Shown: positions 1-8,647, numbered from the stretch's first letter. The stretch is DNA of 35,959 nt from Candidatus Amesbacteria bacterium RBG_19FT_COMBO_48_16 (GCA_001775555.1 MEXE01000037.1:1-35959); one strand, 5' to 3'. Numbers and translations: made by a program. Notes: generated by a model from the sequence alone, not told the origin.

Positions 1-44
1 TTTCGGGAACTAATTGGGGTAGTGGTATTTTTTTAATAGTTTAT

Positions 45-875
45 TTATTTGACTGTTTGGCTAAGTCCAGCAATAACATGTCTTTTTAATATTTGAGGAT
101 CAATTTTGATATCTAATATGGTCTCTAGTACAACCAGTCCCTGGTAAGTAAACATATCCCATCCAGTCGCATTCTTCTTCTTTAGCTTTCTGGCTATCGT
201 TATTAAGTTTGTGTCTTCTGTTTCGAATGTAACGTCCGATACAGCGTTAAAGTTTCTGACCACTTTTTCAGTGAATATATTATCCACTACGCTACCTCCC
301 AAGTGAGTAGCATTAATCAGAACGTCACCTCTTATACTGCTAATATCTTTGATCTCTCCAACTTCTTTTACAAAATTATACTTATTAAATTCTTCAAGTT
401 TGGAAATTGTTCGATTTAAAACAATAACACTTTTAGGTAAATTCGCAAGCTTCGATATTTCTGATAATAAAGATTTCACAACGTTACCAGCCCCAACAAT
501 TACAAGTTCTTTACCTGCTACAGAAGTAACTGATTGAACCGAGAGCAATTGGCCCTTACCACCCTGATAATAGCCCTTAAGCTTCCCGTTTTCATTTTTT
601 ATAAACCCTACCCGATTGACTATCCTAGATGATTCATCATGCTCATCAACCAGTTTTGCAAAATCAGCATCAGTTTCAAATCCAACTGTAACAGCACCAG
701 AGAAATTAAGATTTTTTATTCCGTCTACAAGAGGTTTGGGGTCAGAATTATAAAAAAGCAGGAACACTGCATTAATACCAGCTTCTTCGAAAAATGGGTT
801 ATAAATATTTAATGCACGAGGACTGAGCTGTTTGTGCAACCGGGCAATTACTTTAGTATTACCATCATTTATCAT
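45..875 (-). CDS. Shikimate dehydrogenase (AroE)-like protein, divergent
   Basis: 276-aa ORF; Rossmann-type VIVGAGNVVKSLLSEI followed by VLNRT and INATHLGG, as in AroE-family proteins; N-terminal half lacks a clear canonical NTDG motif. Confidence 0.65.
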   Translation of the reverse strand: MINDGNTKVIARLHKQLSPRALNIYNPFFEEAGINAVFLLFYNSDPKPLVDGIKNLNFSGAVTVGFETDADFAKLVDEHDESSRIVNRVGFIKNENGKLKGYYQGGKGQLLSVQSVTSVAGKELVIVGAGNVVKSLLSEISKLANLPKSVIVLNRTISKLEEFNKYNFVKEVGEIKDISSIRGDVLINATHLGGSVVDNIFTEKVVRNFNAVSDVTFETEDTNLITIARKLKKKNATGWDMFTYQGLVVLETILDIKIDPQILKRHVIAGLSQTVK

Positions 876-1088
876 TTAAGTAAGTTAAATTATATACCAT
901 GTGGTTACGGGTGATTATTGGGAACTGGACCAGCATGACTGGATGTTGAAGTGCGAAGTGGTGAATTAAAAAAGGGCTGAATAAAGCTTTTGGGTCTGGG
1001 ATGATAATTGCGATTGAAATGATTTAACATGCAGGCTGGTTGTTTCGTCCCGCAGAGCGGGATTACTACCGAACCTATTTAAAAACAC

Positions 1089-1382
1089 TCAGGGAGCGTG
1101 TTTCACCTGCAGGTTGAATTCCTCCTTCACTTTTTCATCAAGATATATCTTCACCAAGGACTGATACGGAACATCCTTTTTGTTGGCGATCATTTTAAGC
1201 GATGAGAGCATGCTATCCGGGACTCGGATAGTTATCACTTTTGTCGATGGCTTTAAATTTGGGAGGGATGGGCTTACTATGGCCCGATTTATATCGAAAT
1301 AGTCTGTGGTATCGTACGTTGCCCAAAAATCGGCCTCCTCATCCTCATTTTTAAATTTAGGAATCGTCTTTAGCTTTTTCAT
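1089..1382 (-). CDS. brnA: CopG/BrnA-type antitoxin
   Basis: 97 aa; FWATYDTTDYFD plus C-terminal ribbon-helix-helix-like ITIRVPDSMLSSLKMIANKKDVPYQSLVKIYL; directly follows and abuts a BrnT-like ORF. Confidence 0.75.
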   Translation of the reverse strand: MKKLKTIPKFKNEDEEADFWATYDTTDYFDINRAIVSPSLPNLKPSTKVITIRVPDSMLSSLKMIANKKDVPYQSLVKIYLDEKVKEEFNLQVKHAP

Positions 1383-1687
1383 TAATTATCACCTCCCGCT
1401 AAATGGAATTCTTTTTCTTCCTTCCGTTTTAGGTCTCTAGCAGAAATAACCCGAATATTGTTGTTCCTAATAGTAAATATGAGACACAAAACTCTCCTTT
1501 TGTTTGTCTGGCCGTAAACACGAAACCTCTTTTCTGCTTGGGAATGTGTTTCGTCAGGATTAAGAATCAAAGGTTTGTTGAAAAATACAGCTTCGCATTC
1601 CCTGTGGTTAACTTTGTGTTTTTTAATGTGCTCGAGATTTCCACTGTCCCATTTGAACCCAGATAATTTAGACAGATCAAAAGCCAT
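1382..1687 (-). CDS. brnT: BrnT-family toxin
   Basis: 101 aa; FKWDSGNLEHIKKHKVNHRECEAVFFNKP...RFRVYGQTNKRRVLCLIFTIRNNNIRVISARDLKRKEEKEF is typical of BrnT. Confidence 0.85.
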   Translation of the reverse strand: MAFDLSKLSGFKWDSGNLEHIKKHKVNHRECEAVFFNKPLILNPDETHSQAEKRFRVYGQTNKRRVLCLIFTIRNNNIRVISARDLKRKEEKEFHLAGGDN

Positions 1688-1690
1688 TTA

Positions 1691-1732
1691 TGTATTTAAT
1701 GATACAATACAGGATATTTGCTGTCAATATCC
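1691..1732 (-). promoter_or_regulatory. brnTA promoter with two inverted-repeat operator candidates
   Basis: Minus strand TTGACA (1727-1722), 17-nt spacer, TATCAT (1704-1699); inverted repeats GGATATT-N7-AATATCC (1712-1732) and TGTATT-N9-AATACA (1691-1711) cover the -35 and -10. Confidence 0.6.
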
Positions 1733-1850
1733 TCAACTTGCCTCGGTTTGCATAGCTAGCCGCGTGGGGCATATACTCAAAAACCCTCGTAAGCAGCCTG
1801 CAAATTCAAGCGAAGCTTTCGCTTTGCGAGCGACTTTGTTGGTTATAGCC

Positions 1851-1874
1851 CTAATTCGGATAGTGGCATTTCTT
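1851..1874. repeat. 24-bp direct repeat copy A (duplicate of the secA 3' end)
   Basis: CTAATTCGGATAGTGGCATTTCTT is identical to 2788-2811. Confidence 0.95.
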
Positions 1875-1907
1875 GAAATGCTAGTTGAATAAGGTACCTC
1901 ACAGGAA

Positions 1908-2537
1908 TTAACTTTTTGTGGTTATTTTGACTAGTGATTCGCTTAACGCTCTTCCTATTAGATTTTCTAATTTCTCGTAGTTGCTATCGTCGGCTGAATA
2001 CATGGCTTCTAGGTATTTCTTTCTATCTAGGCCTGTATCAGCTTTTATTTCAACCGGGGGTAAATTTAATTTTAGTAAAATTAAGATGGTAAGCATGCGA
2101 GCTACACGACCATTGTAGTCTTGGAATGGATGAATCCAAACGAAACGGTGTTGGAACCAAGCCAAGAGTTCTACTACTTTGTTGATAAAATTTTCATCTT
2201 GAGTAATAAGGTGCTTGAGTCTTTCTTGTAAATCTGCACATAAATTTGCTATTAACTCGGGAATTTGGTGAGGTAAGACCGCTTCTTTTCCTGAAAATTC
2301 AACCCTTATTTTACGATACTTTCCTGCCCAGCTGGGAAATATCCAGCCGAAAGCTTCTTTATGGATAACTAGAATTAAATCGGGAGTAATTTCCTTTTTG
2401 AATATTTTGGCAACTAGCTCAAGTCCCTTCTTGGTTCCTTCAAGCTCTATGTGCAGAAGTTTAGATCTGGGGATGATTCCAAACGCTGTTTCTCTATAAG
2501 TGGTGGCTCCTTTTGGCTTAGTTGATATCTTTTTCAT
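1908..2537 (-). CDS. fic: Fic family protein (putative AMP-transferase toxin)
   Basis: 209 aa; Fic motif HPFQDYNGRVAR and upstream IHKEAFGWIFPSWAGKYRKIRVEF. Confidence 0.88.
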   Translation of the reverse strand: MKKISTKPKGATTYRETAFGIIPRSKLLHIELEGTKKGLELVAKIFKKEITPDLILVIHKEAFGWIFPSWAGKYRKIRVEFSGKEAVLPHQIPELIANLCADLQERLKHLITQDENFINKVVELLAWFQHRFVWIHPFQDYNGRVARMLTILILLKLNLPPVEIKADTGLDRKKYLEAMYSADDSNYEKLENLIGRALSESLVKITTKS

Positions 2538-2701
2538 CCAAAAATTGATTTTACTATTTTTCTGGTTACCGGTTCACCTTCTAATTTAGTTGTCCGAAAA
2601 ATAATTTCGGGCATAAATGAACGCAAAAAATCCAAGACCCTTTTTTGTTCTTTAGACCTTTTTTGATATTTTAGATAGTTTCTTTTGAGGTTTTTCTTCA
2701 T
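2534..2701 (-). CDS. Candidate Fic antitoxin (FicA/VbhA-like), 55 aa, absent from the supplied ORF track
   Basis: Translated by hand: MKKNLKRNYLKYQKRSKEQKRVLDFLRSFMPEIIFRTTKLEGEPVTRKIVKSIFG*; TGA stop overlaps the fic ATG (ATGA); contains TTKLEG = [S/T]xxxE[G/N]. Confidence 0.7.
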   Translation of the reverse strand: MKKNLKRNYLKYQKRSKEQKRVLDFLRSFMPEIIFRTTKLEGEPVTRKIVKSIFG

Positions 2702-2787
2702 AACGAAATTATATCATCAGAGGTGTAATATATGGACAAATTGGAAAAGAGAGCTGTTAAAAACGAGCTGGCTGAGTCACATAGTCT

Positions 2788-2811
2788 CTAATTCGGATAG
2801 TGGCATTTCTT
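2788..2811. repeat. 24-bp direct repeat copy B (last 8 codons of secA including stop)
   Basis: Encodes KKCHYPN* on the minus strand; identical to 1851-1874. Confidence 0.95.
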
Positions 2812-5550
2812 ATACTTTTTTCCTGAGCCGCACCAGCAGGGGTCGTTGCGGCCGAGATTCTTGCGGGGATTGTCGACACCGCCTTTTTGGAGAGCGGAGA
2901 AAGCGGACATGAAGTCGCCCGGAGGGGGCTGGTTATTAGTTATTGCCTCAGGGTTCACCGCTTCCGCCTGTGCCAGGGCAACGGCGGATGCATCGGGTTT
3001 AATTTCGACCATCTGCGGCGGGGGCTGGACGGGGGGAGGAGCGCCGACCTGGATACGGAAGAGGCGTTTGCTAAATTCGGATTCGATCTGGGTCACCAGC
3101 CTTTCGAACATGGAAAAAGCCTCGCCTTTGTATTCCACCAAGGGATCGCGCTGGCCGTAACCGCGCAGACCAATGCCGGAGCGGAGATCGTCCACGGCGT
3201 CCAGATGATCCATCCAGAGATTGTCTATGGAAGAAAGATAAGCGTATTTGATAATCTCACCCCAGACCGGGTCGCCGACCTGGGCTTTTCTTTGAGTCGC
3301 GGCGTCGGTAATAATTTGACGGGTGAGCTTGATAATTTCTTCGGCTGTTCCCAGTTTTTTGATCTGGTCAGTCAGGGACTTTTGGGAAACATCATCAAAG
3401 GGGACTATTTCCACCAGGGCGGTGGTTATGGGCAGGACTTCGGATTCGATGATGCCTTTGGGGGCATACATATTTACCACATTGGTGACCTGGTCAGACA
3501 ATTTGTTAATTATTTCCTCATCGGGAATTTCCCCGGCTAATACCCTGTGGCGCAAACCGTAAATAATCTCGCGCTGTTTGTTCATAACGTCGTCGTACTC
3601 GACCACGTGTTTTCTGGCGTCGAAATTGAAGCCTTCCACCTTGACCTGGGCTTGTTCGATAGCTTTGCTGACCATCCCGTGCTCGATGGGTTCGGACTCG
3701 GGAATTTTGAGAAAGCCCATGATTTTGGCCACCTGGTCGCCGCCGAAAATGCGCATGATGTCATCATCCAGGGCAAGATAAAAACGGGTAGAGCCGGGAT
3801 CACCCTGGCGGCCGGAGCGGCCGCGCAGCTGGTTGTCGATGCGGCGGGATTCATGACGCTCAGTACCGATAACATGCAAACCCCCCGAAGAAACAACCTC
3901 GTCATGAGCGGCTTGCCACTGGGCCAACTGTTTGGCATATTGCTTGTCGGTAAGTTTGTCTTCCCCTAAAACAAATTTGGGATTGGGCGGAGGAGTGCCG
4001 CCCAAAACAATGTCCACGCCGCGGCCGGCAATATTGGTAGCGATGGTGACAGCGCCCTTGCGGCCCGCTTCGGAAATGATGGTAGCTTCCTGTTCGTGGT
4101 TTTTGGCGTTTAACAGCGCGTGGGGAACCCCCTTGTGTTTGAGAAGACCGGACAGGACTTCGTTTTTTTCAATAGAGGTAGTGCCTACGAGAATCGGCTG
4201 GCCGCGCTGGTGACAGCCGGCAATTTCTTCGGCCAGAGCGGTATATTTGGCGGGGGTATTTTTGTAAACAATGTCCGCGTTATCGATTCTGACCATCGGT
4301 TTGTGAGTGGGGACGATGACCACGTCCAGTTTGTAAATTTTTTGGAACTCTTCGGCTTCGGTGGCGGCCGTGCCGGTCATGCCGGCCAGCTTGGTGTACA
4401 TGCGGAAATAATTTTGGAAAGAAATGGTAGCCAAAGTCCTGGACTCCTGCTGAATGGTGACGTTTTCCTTGGCTTCGACTGCCTGGTGGATGCCTTCCGA
4501 CCAGCGCCGGCCGGGCATAAGACGGCCGGTGAATTCATCGACGATGATTACTTGGTTGTCCCTGATAATGTAGTCTTTGTCGCGGATAAACAAAGTCCGT
4601 GACTTGAGGGCATTTTCCAGATGATGAATGGTGTCGAAATCTTTTTCGTAGAGATTGTCCACGCCCAGCAGTTTTTCCACCTTTTTGATACCGTGCTCGG
4701 TGAGGTTGGCGGTCCGATGCTTTTCGTCAATCACATAGTCGGTATCGCCGGAGAGGCGGTCGACTAATTTGGCAAACTCGTAATATTTTTGGGTGGGCTC
4801 GGTATCGGGGGCGGAAATGATCAACGGAGTCCGGGCTTCGTCGATCAAAATCGAATCCACCTCGTCGACAATGGCGAAGTGATGGCCTCTCTGGGACATG
4901 TCTTTTAGGTTCCCGACCATGTTGTCCCGCAAGTAATCGAAGCCAAACTCGTTGTTGGTACCGTAAGTAATATCAGCCGCATAAGCTTCCTGACGGGTAA
5001 CAGGGCGCAGGTGGGCCAGCCGGTCGTCGCCGTGGGCAGGGTCAAAAAACTCAGGATCGTAGAGAAGAGATTTCTCATGCATAATGACTCCGACCGACAG
5101 GCCCAAAAGATGAAAGGTGGGACCGTTCCAACCGGCGTCGCGGCGGGCCAGGTAATCGTTGACCGTTACCAGATGGGCTCCCTTGCCGGACAGGGAATTG
5201 AGATACAGGGCGGGAACGGCGGATAAAGTCTTGCCTTCACCCGTTTTTTGTTCGGCGACCTTACCTTCGTGAAAGGCGGTCGCGGCCATGAGCTGAACGT
5301 CAAAGGGGCGAAGACCGATGGCCCTTTCACTAGCTTCCCGGACCAAAGCGAAGGCTGGGGGTAAAAGATCGTCCAAATTTTCCCCTTCGGCCAGGCGGTG
5401 TTTGAGATCGGCGGTATACGCGGCAAAGTCCTCGGCATTTTTGAGACGGGAAAACTTGTCGGTCAGGGTATTGATTTCGTTTACCCGCAGCTGCAAACGG
5501 TTGATTTCCTTTTGGTTGAGATCTAAGAATTTGTTGAGAAATTTGAACAT
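2788..5550 (-). CDS. secA: Preprotein translocase subunit SecA
   Basis: 920 aa; GEGKTL Walker A, DEVDSILIDEARTPLIIS, GRGVDIVLGG, RGRSGRQGDPGS and C-terminal SEC-C zinc motif CWCGSGKKYKKCH. Confidence 0.98.
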   Translation of the reverse strand: MFKFLNKFLDLNQKEINRLQLRVNEINTLTDKFSRLKNAEDFAAYTADLKHRLAEGENLDDLLPPAFALVREASERAIGLRPFDVQLMAATAFHEGKVAEQKTGEGKTLSAVPALYLNSLSGKGAHLVTVNDYLARRDAGWNGPTFHLLGLSVGVIMHEKSLLYDPEFFDPAHGDDRLAHLRPVTRQEAYAADITYGTNNEFGFDYLRDNMVGNLKDMSQRGHHFAIVDEVDSILIDEARTPLIISAPDTEPTQKYYEFAKLVDRLSGDTDYVIDEKHRTANLTEHGIKKVEKLLGVDNLYEKDFDTIHHLENALKSRTLFIRDKDYIIRDNQVIIVDEFTGRLMPGRRWSEGIHQAVEAKENVTIQQESRTLATISFQNYFRMYTKLAGMTGTAATEAEEFQKIYKLDVVIVPTHKPMVRIDNADIVYKNTPAKYTALAEEIAGCHQRGQPILVGTTSIEKNEVLSGLLKHKGVPHALLNAKNHEQEATIISEAGRKGAVTIATNIAGRGVDIVLGGTPPPNPKFVLGEDKLTDKQYAKQLAQWQAAHDEVVSSGGLHVIGTERHESRRIDNQLRGRSGRQGDPGSTRFYLALDDDIMRIFGGDQVAKIMGFLKIPESEPIEHGMVSKAIEQAQVKVEGFNFDARKHVVEYDDVMNKQREIIYGLRHRVLAGEIPDEEIINKLSDQVTNVVNMYAPKGIIESEVLPITTALVEIVPFDDVSQKSLTDQIKKLGTAEEIIKLTRQIITDAATQRKAQVGDPVWGEIIKYAYLSSIDNLWMDHLDAVDDLRSGIGLRGYGQRDPLVEYKGEAFSMFERLVTQIESEFSKRLFRIQVGAPPPVQPPPQMVEIKPDASAVALAQAEAVNPEAITNNQPPPGDFMSAFSALQKGGVDNPRKNLGRNDPCWCGSGKKYKKCHYPN

Positions 5551-5564
5551 AGTGAAAATTAACT

Positions 5565-5610
5565 CCCCCTGTCATCCCCCTCTTAATCTAAGAGGGGGAA
5601 CTAAAGGGGG
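5565..5610. repeat. Nested inverted repeat in the secA 5' region
   Basis: CCCCCTCTTA-ATC-TAAGAGGGGG (5576-5598) perfect hairpin nested inside CCCCCT...AGGGGG (5565-5570/5605-5610), 15 nt upstream of the secA ATG. Confidence 0.8.
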
Positions 5611-5637
5611 TGATATCGAACTCTTATTATACCTGTT

Positions 5638-6357
5638 TTAGCTACAAATAATCAGCAGGTTGGTGAGGACGCGGTGAAGCCGGACAGAGGGAAATATCTT
5701 GCCCAGCTTGGCTACCAACTGACTGGCCGCTTGGCGTTTGGGGGGGTCGTAAAAGAGATGATTGAGAATAACTAATTGACCCTCCCCATCTTGCCATTCG
5801 CCTTTAGGATCTATTCGATCACGGCTCATGGAGCGATGTTGGGAGGGCAGGCCTAATTGACGCAATTTTTTTAAGAACTTCTCTGAATATACAAAACCCG
5901 GGAGACGATCGCCGAGATAGAGATCCACCAGGATAACATCATATTGGTCTCTGGTCGTTAGCAGATAGTCTTTAGCGTCATTGATGATTATTTTTAAATT
6001 CATAATTTTGTCCAAATCAAAATATCTTTTACCGATATAAATCATGACCGGGTCGATTTCGACACCGGTTATTTTTTTGGGCTGAAACCAGCCGGAGATC
6101 ATCTGCGCGGCCGTTCCGGCTCCCAAACCGAGAATAAGCCAGGATTTAGAGGTTAGGTTATAGGTTTTTGAGATCTTTTTAAACACCGATTCCCAGACAT
6201 TTTTGACCAGTCCCCCACTCTGGGTCAGGCCGCCGGTGGATACATAGACAGAATTACCTGTCCGGACGACCTGAATAGGCCCACAGAATTGTGACTGAAC
6301 TTCGTAAATAACCTGCGGGGAGAAAATTGAGCGGAGGTTAAGGGGCATTGAGATCAC
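5638..6357 (-). CDS. Spermidine synthase-like SAM-dependent methyltransferase-fold protein
   Basis: LILGLGAGTAAQMISGWFQPKKITGVEIDPVMIYIGKRYFDL...DAKDYL...YDVILVDLY. Confidence 0.75.
   Translation of the reverse strand: MISMPLNLRSIFSPQVIYEVQSQFCGPIQVVRTGNSVYVSTGGLTQSGGLVKNVWESVFKKISKTYNLTSKSWLILGLGAGTAAQMISGWFQPKKITGVEIDPVMIYIGKRYFDLDKIMNLKIIINDAKDYLLTTRDQYDVILVDLYLGDRLPGFVYSEKFLKKLRQLGLPSQHRSMSRDRIDPKGEWQDGEGQLVILNHLFYDPPKRQAASQLVAKLGKIFPSVRLHRVLTNLLIICS
5780..5847. repeat. In-frame palindromic element inside the spermidine-synthase-like ORF
   Basis: CCCTCCC...GGGAGGG outer arms with ATC/GAT, CCAT/ATGG, GCC/GGC and GATC/GATC inner pairings; encodes the extra segment SQHRSMSRDRIDPKGEWQDGEGQ. 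Confidence 0.7.
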
Positions 6358-6805
6358 GCTGGCCGGAATCCTTGTAGAAAAAATAGAAGAGAGCGGATTT
6401 GGTTTTTCTAAGTGCGTGAATTTTTTTTAAAACCTGGATATAGGCGTCATGGAGGTGCTGGTTTAACAGCATGGGCAATCTTCTTTCCAATTGGCGGACA
6501 CGGTAATCCAAGCTTTCGGTCCGGGCCATCAACTGGCCTTCGGGGGTACGAACCCGGAAAGCCTCAAGATCATCCAGATTGTCCCATTCGCCGGATTCGA
6601 TGCGGGAACGCAAGTCGTCCTCGGCGCTTTTGGAAGCGGCCGGGGAAGAAACAGGTGTTGGGGTGGGGCCGGGAAAGGACTCGTCCACCACCGTTCCTTC
6701 CAGCACCTCCTCCTCTTTGACTTGGGATTCGTTTTGGGTATTTAACTGGCGGGCCAGTTCATCCGTAATTTGCCCTGAAGTGACCACAACATTCGTATCC
6801 ATCAT
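6338..6805 (-). CDS. Conserved hypothetical protein
   Basis: 155 aa; RVRTPEGQLMARTESLDYRVRQLERRLPMLLNQHLHDAYIQVLKKIHALRK; co-oriented with and overlapping the next gene. Confidence 0.6.
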   Translation of the reverse strand: MMDTNVVVTSGQITDELARQLNTQNESQVKEEEVLEGTVVDESFPGPTPTPVSSPAASKSAEDDLRSRIESGEWDNLDDLEAFRVRTPEGQLMARTESLDYRVRQLERRLPMLLNQHLHDAYIQVLKKIHALRKTKSALFYFFYKDSGQRDLNAP

Positions 6806-6820
6806 AGGATTTTAGCATTT

Positions 6821-8647
6821 CTACCTGTAGCTTTTGGCCTGGAGGGAGAAAAGGCGGGCGTAGGTGCCATTTTTGGCCATCAGCTGCTGGTGGGTGCCGG
6901 ATTCGGAAACTTTGCCGTTTTCCAAGACTAAAATGCTGTCAGCCTTGCGGACAGTACTGAAACGATGGGAAATAAACATAATAATCTTATTCTTACCCAA
7001 TGAGAGAATCTGCTGGAAAATCTTTTCCTCCGCTTCGGGATCTACATTACTAGTAGGCTCATCCAGAATCAGGACTTCGGGGTCCCGATATAAAGTTCGG
7101 GAAATTATCAGCCTTTGCCATTGGCCGGTGGATGGAGTAACCCCTTTCTCGAAATCACGGTTGATGGGATTGTCATATCTTAAGGGTAATTTTTCGATCC
7201 AGTCATCAATACCGGAAGCCCTGGCCATGGCTTTGATTTTATCCAAATCTATTTTGCGATTCACATTACCGACACTGATTACTTCCTTGGCAGTGATTCC
7301 AAATTCCGAGCTTTCCTGGAACAGTGTACCCAATTTTTGCCAATAGTCGGGTTTATTGAGATCCGCTACTTCGATACCATCCACACTAATCCGGCCCTTG
7401 TCCGGCTGATAGAAACCGCAGAGCAATTTTACCAAAGTAGTCTTACCGGCCCCGTTTTTGCCGATAATAGCGATGTTTTGGCGGGGAAGTATTTCAAAGG
7501 AGACATCTTTGAGAACATAATCCGTGGTCCCCGGATATTTGAACCAAACATGATCAAAGCGGATACCCCGGGAAATCGGACCGGGAAGTTTTTTGCCCAA
7601 ATTGTTAAAATACGGATTTTCCAATTCCAGGAACCAGACTAAATCCGCCAAGTACAAATAATTTTCGTACATTTCCAGGATCGCGGCGGTGAGATCGGAA
7701 ACACTTTGTTTGAAAGTACCAATAGCCCGAATGTAAGCCTGGGTAGTCCCGATGGTAATCCGGCCTAATAAAGCCTGAAAAGCAAAGACGCCGTCGAAGG
7801 TGTAAGAAACCGCGTCGTCGCTGATACCAGCTATAAACCCGTAGAACCGACGGCGGGCATACAGGCTGCTGCGCCTGTCGATAATCTGATCCCAAAAGTG
7901 CATGATGTGAGAAGACAAATATTTGTGGATACTTAAGATCCGCTGTTCCAAATAAGACCGAGTCCGGCCCAGATACCAGTAATATAGTCCTCTCTTGCGG
8001 TGGAGTTGGGCAACGGCTGTATCCAGTTCGTAATCCCGACGGATAAACCAGCGCTCTACCAATACGGAGGGCACAAGGGAAATCAGGGAAACCAGAATGA
8101 CCCAGGGTTGGGTGAGAGCGAAAATTGATAGCGATGAAGCGATACCGACAATGTGTTGGGGAAGCCTAATGTAATTTTCACCGATCCGCTGGAGTTTGTT
8201 CAGGCCTTCCCGCTCTATTTTGCTGTATCTGTCCTTAAACTGGGGATCTTCCAAGGTGGGGACGGCAATGGTGGCATATTTTTCCCCGACCAGAATCTCG
8301 ATACGCTGGTAATTACGCCAAAAAAAGAGCCGGGTGTAATAACCGGAAAGAGCCCGGCCGGCCGTACGTACTAACTGTAAACCCAACCGGGCGATTACCA
8401 ACATTATTACCAACCTAATCACTTCGGAAGTTAAGGGGCGGCCAATATTGCCAACCAGGGTATCAATAAAAGCTTTGTCTATTAACAGATTGGGGATAAT
8501 TACCAAGCTATTAATGGAATTGAAGAAAATAGTAATCAGAAGGATAGAAGGGCTGGTGGCCCAAAAAAATTTACCGGCAAACTTAAGGATGAACCAAAAC
8601 TGGAACAGCGCGGAGCGGGTGGTAAGGGATTGATTTTTGGCAGACAC
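6821..8647 (-). CDS. ABC transporter, fused transmembrane and ATP-binding domains
   Basis: 608 aa; N-terminal transmembrane region; GKNGAGKTTLVKLL Walker A, STGQWQRLIISRTLYRDPEVLILDEPTSNVD. Confidence 0.95.
   Translation of the reverse strand: MSAKNQSLTTRSALFQFWFILKFAGKFFWATSPSILLITIFFNSINSLVIIPNLLIDKAFIDTLVGNIGRPLTSEVIRLVIMLVIARLGLQLVRTAGRALSGYYTRLFFWRNYQRIEILVGEKYATIAVPTLEDPQFKDRYSKIEREGLNKLQRIGENYIRLPQHIVGIASSLSIFALTQPWVILVSLISLVPSVLVERWFIRRDYELDTAVAQLHRKRGLYYWYLGRTRSYLEQRILSIHKYLSSHIMHFWDQIIDRRSSLYARRRFYGFIAGISDDAVSYTFDGVFAFQALLGRITIGTTQAYIRAIGTFKQSVSDLTAAILEMYENYLYLADLVWFLELENPYFNNLGKKLPGPISRGIRFDHVWFKYPGTTDYVLKDVSFEILPRQNIAIIGKNGAGKTTLVKLLCGFYQPDKGRISVDGIEVADLNKPDYWQKLGTLFQESSEFGITAKEVISVGNVNRKIDLDKIKAMARASGIDDWIEKLPLRYDNPINRDFEKGVTPSTGQWQRLIISRTLYRDPEVLILDEPTSNVDPEAEEKIFQQILSLGKNKIIMFISHRFSTVRKADSILVLENGKVSESGTHQQLMAKNGTYARLFSLQAKSYR

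Noticed and set aside
1575-1892. + strand 105-aa ORF overlapping brnT and the 24-bp repeat
   Set aside because: Overlaps a convincing brnT and its promoter on the other strand; no family resemblance.
2846-5226. Many + strand ORFs (e.g. 2887-3540, 3547-3969, 4120-4602) opposite secA
   Set aside because: Antisense shadow ORFs of a high-GC conserved gene; no recognisable domains.
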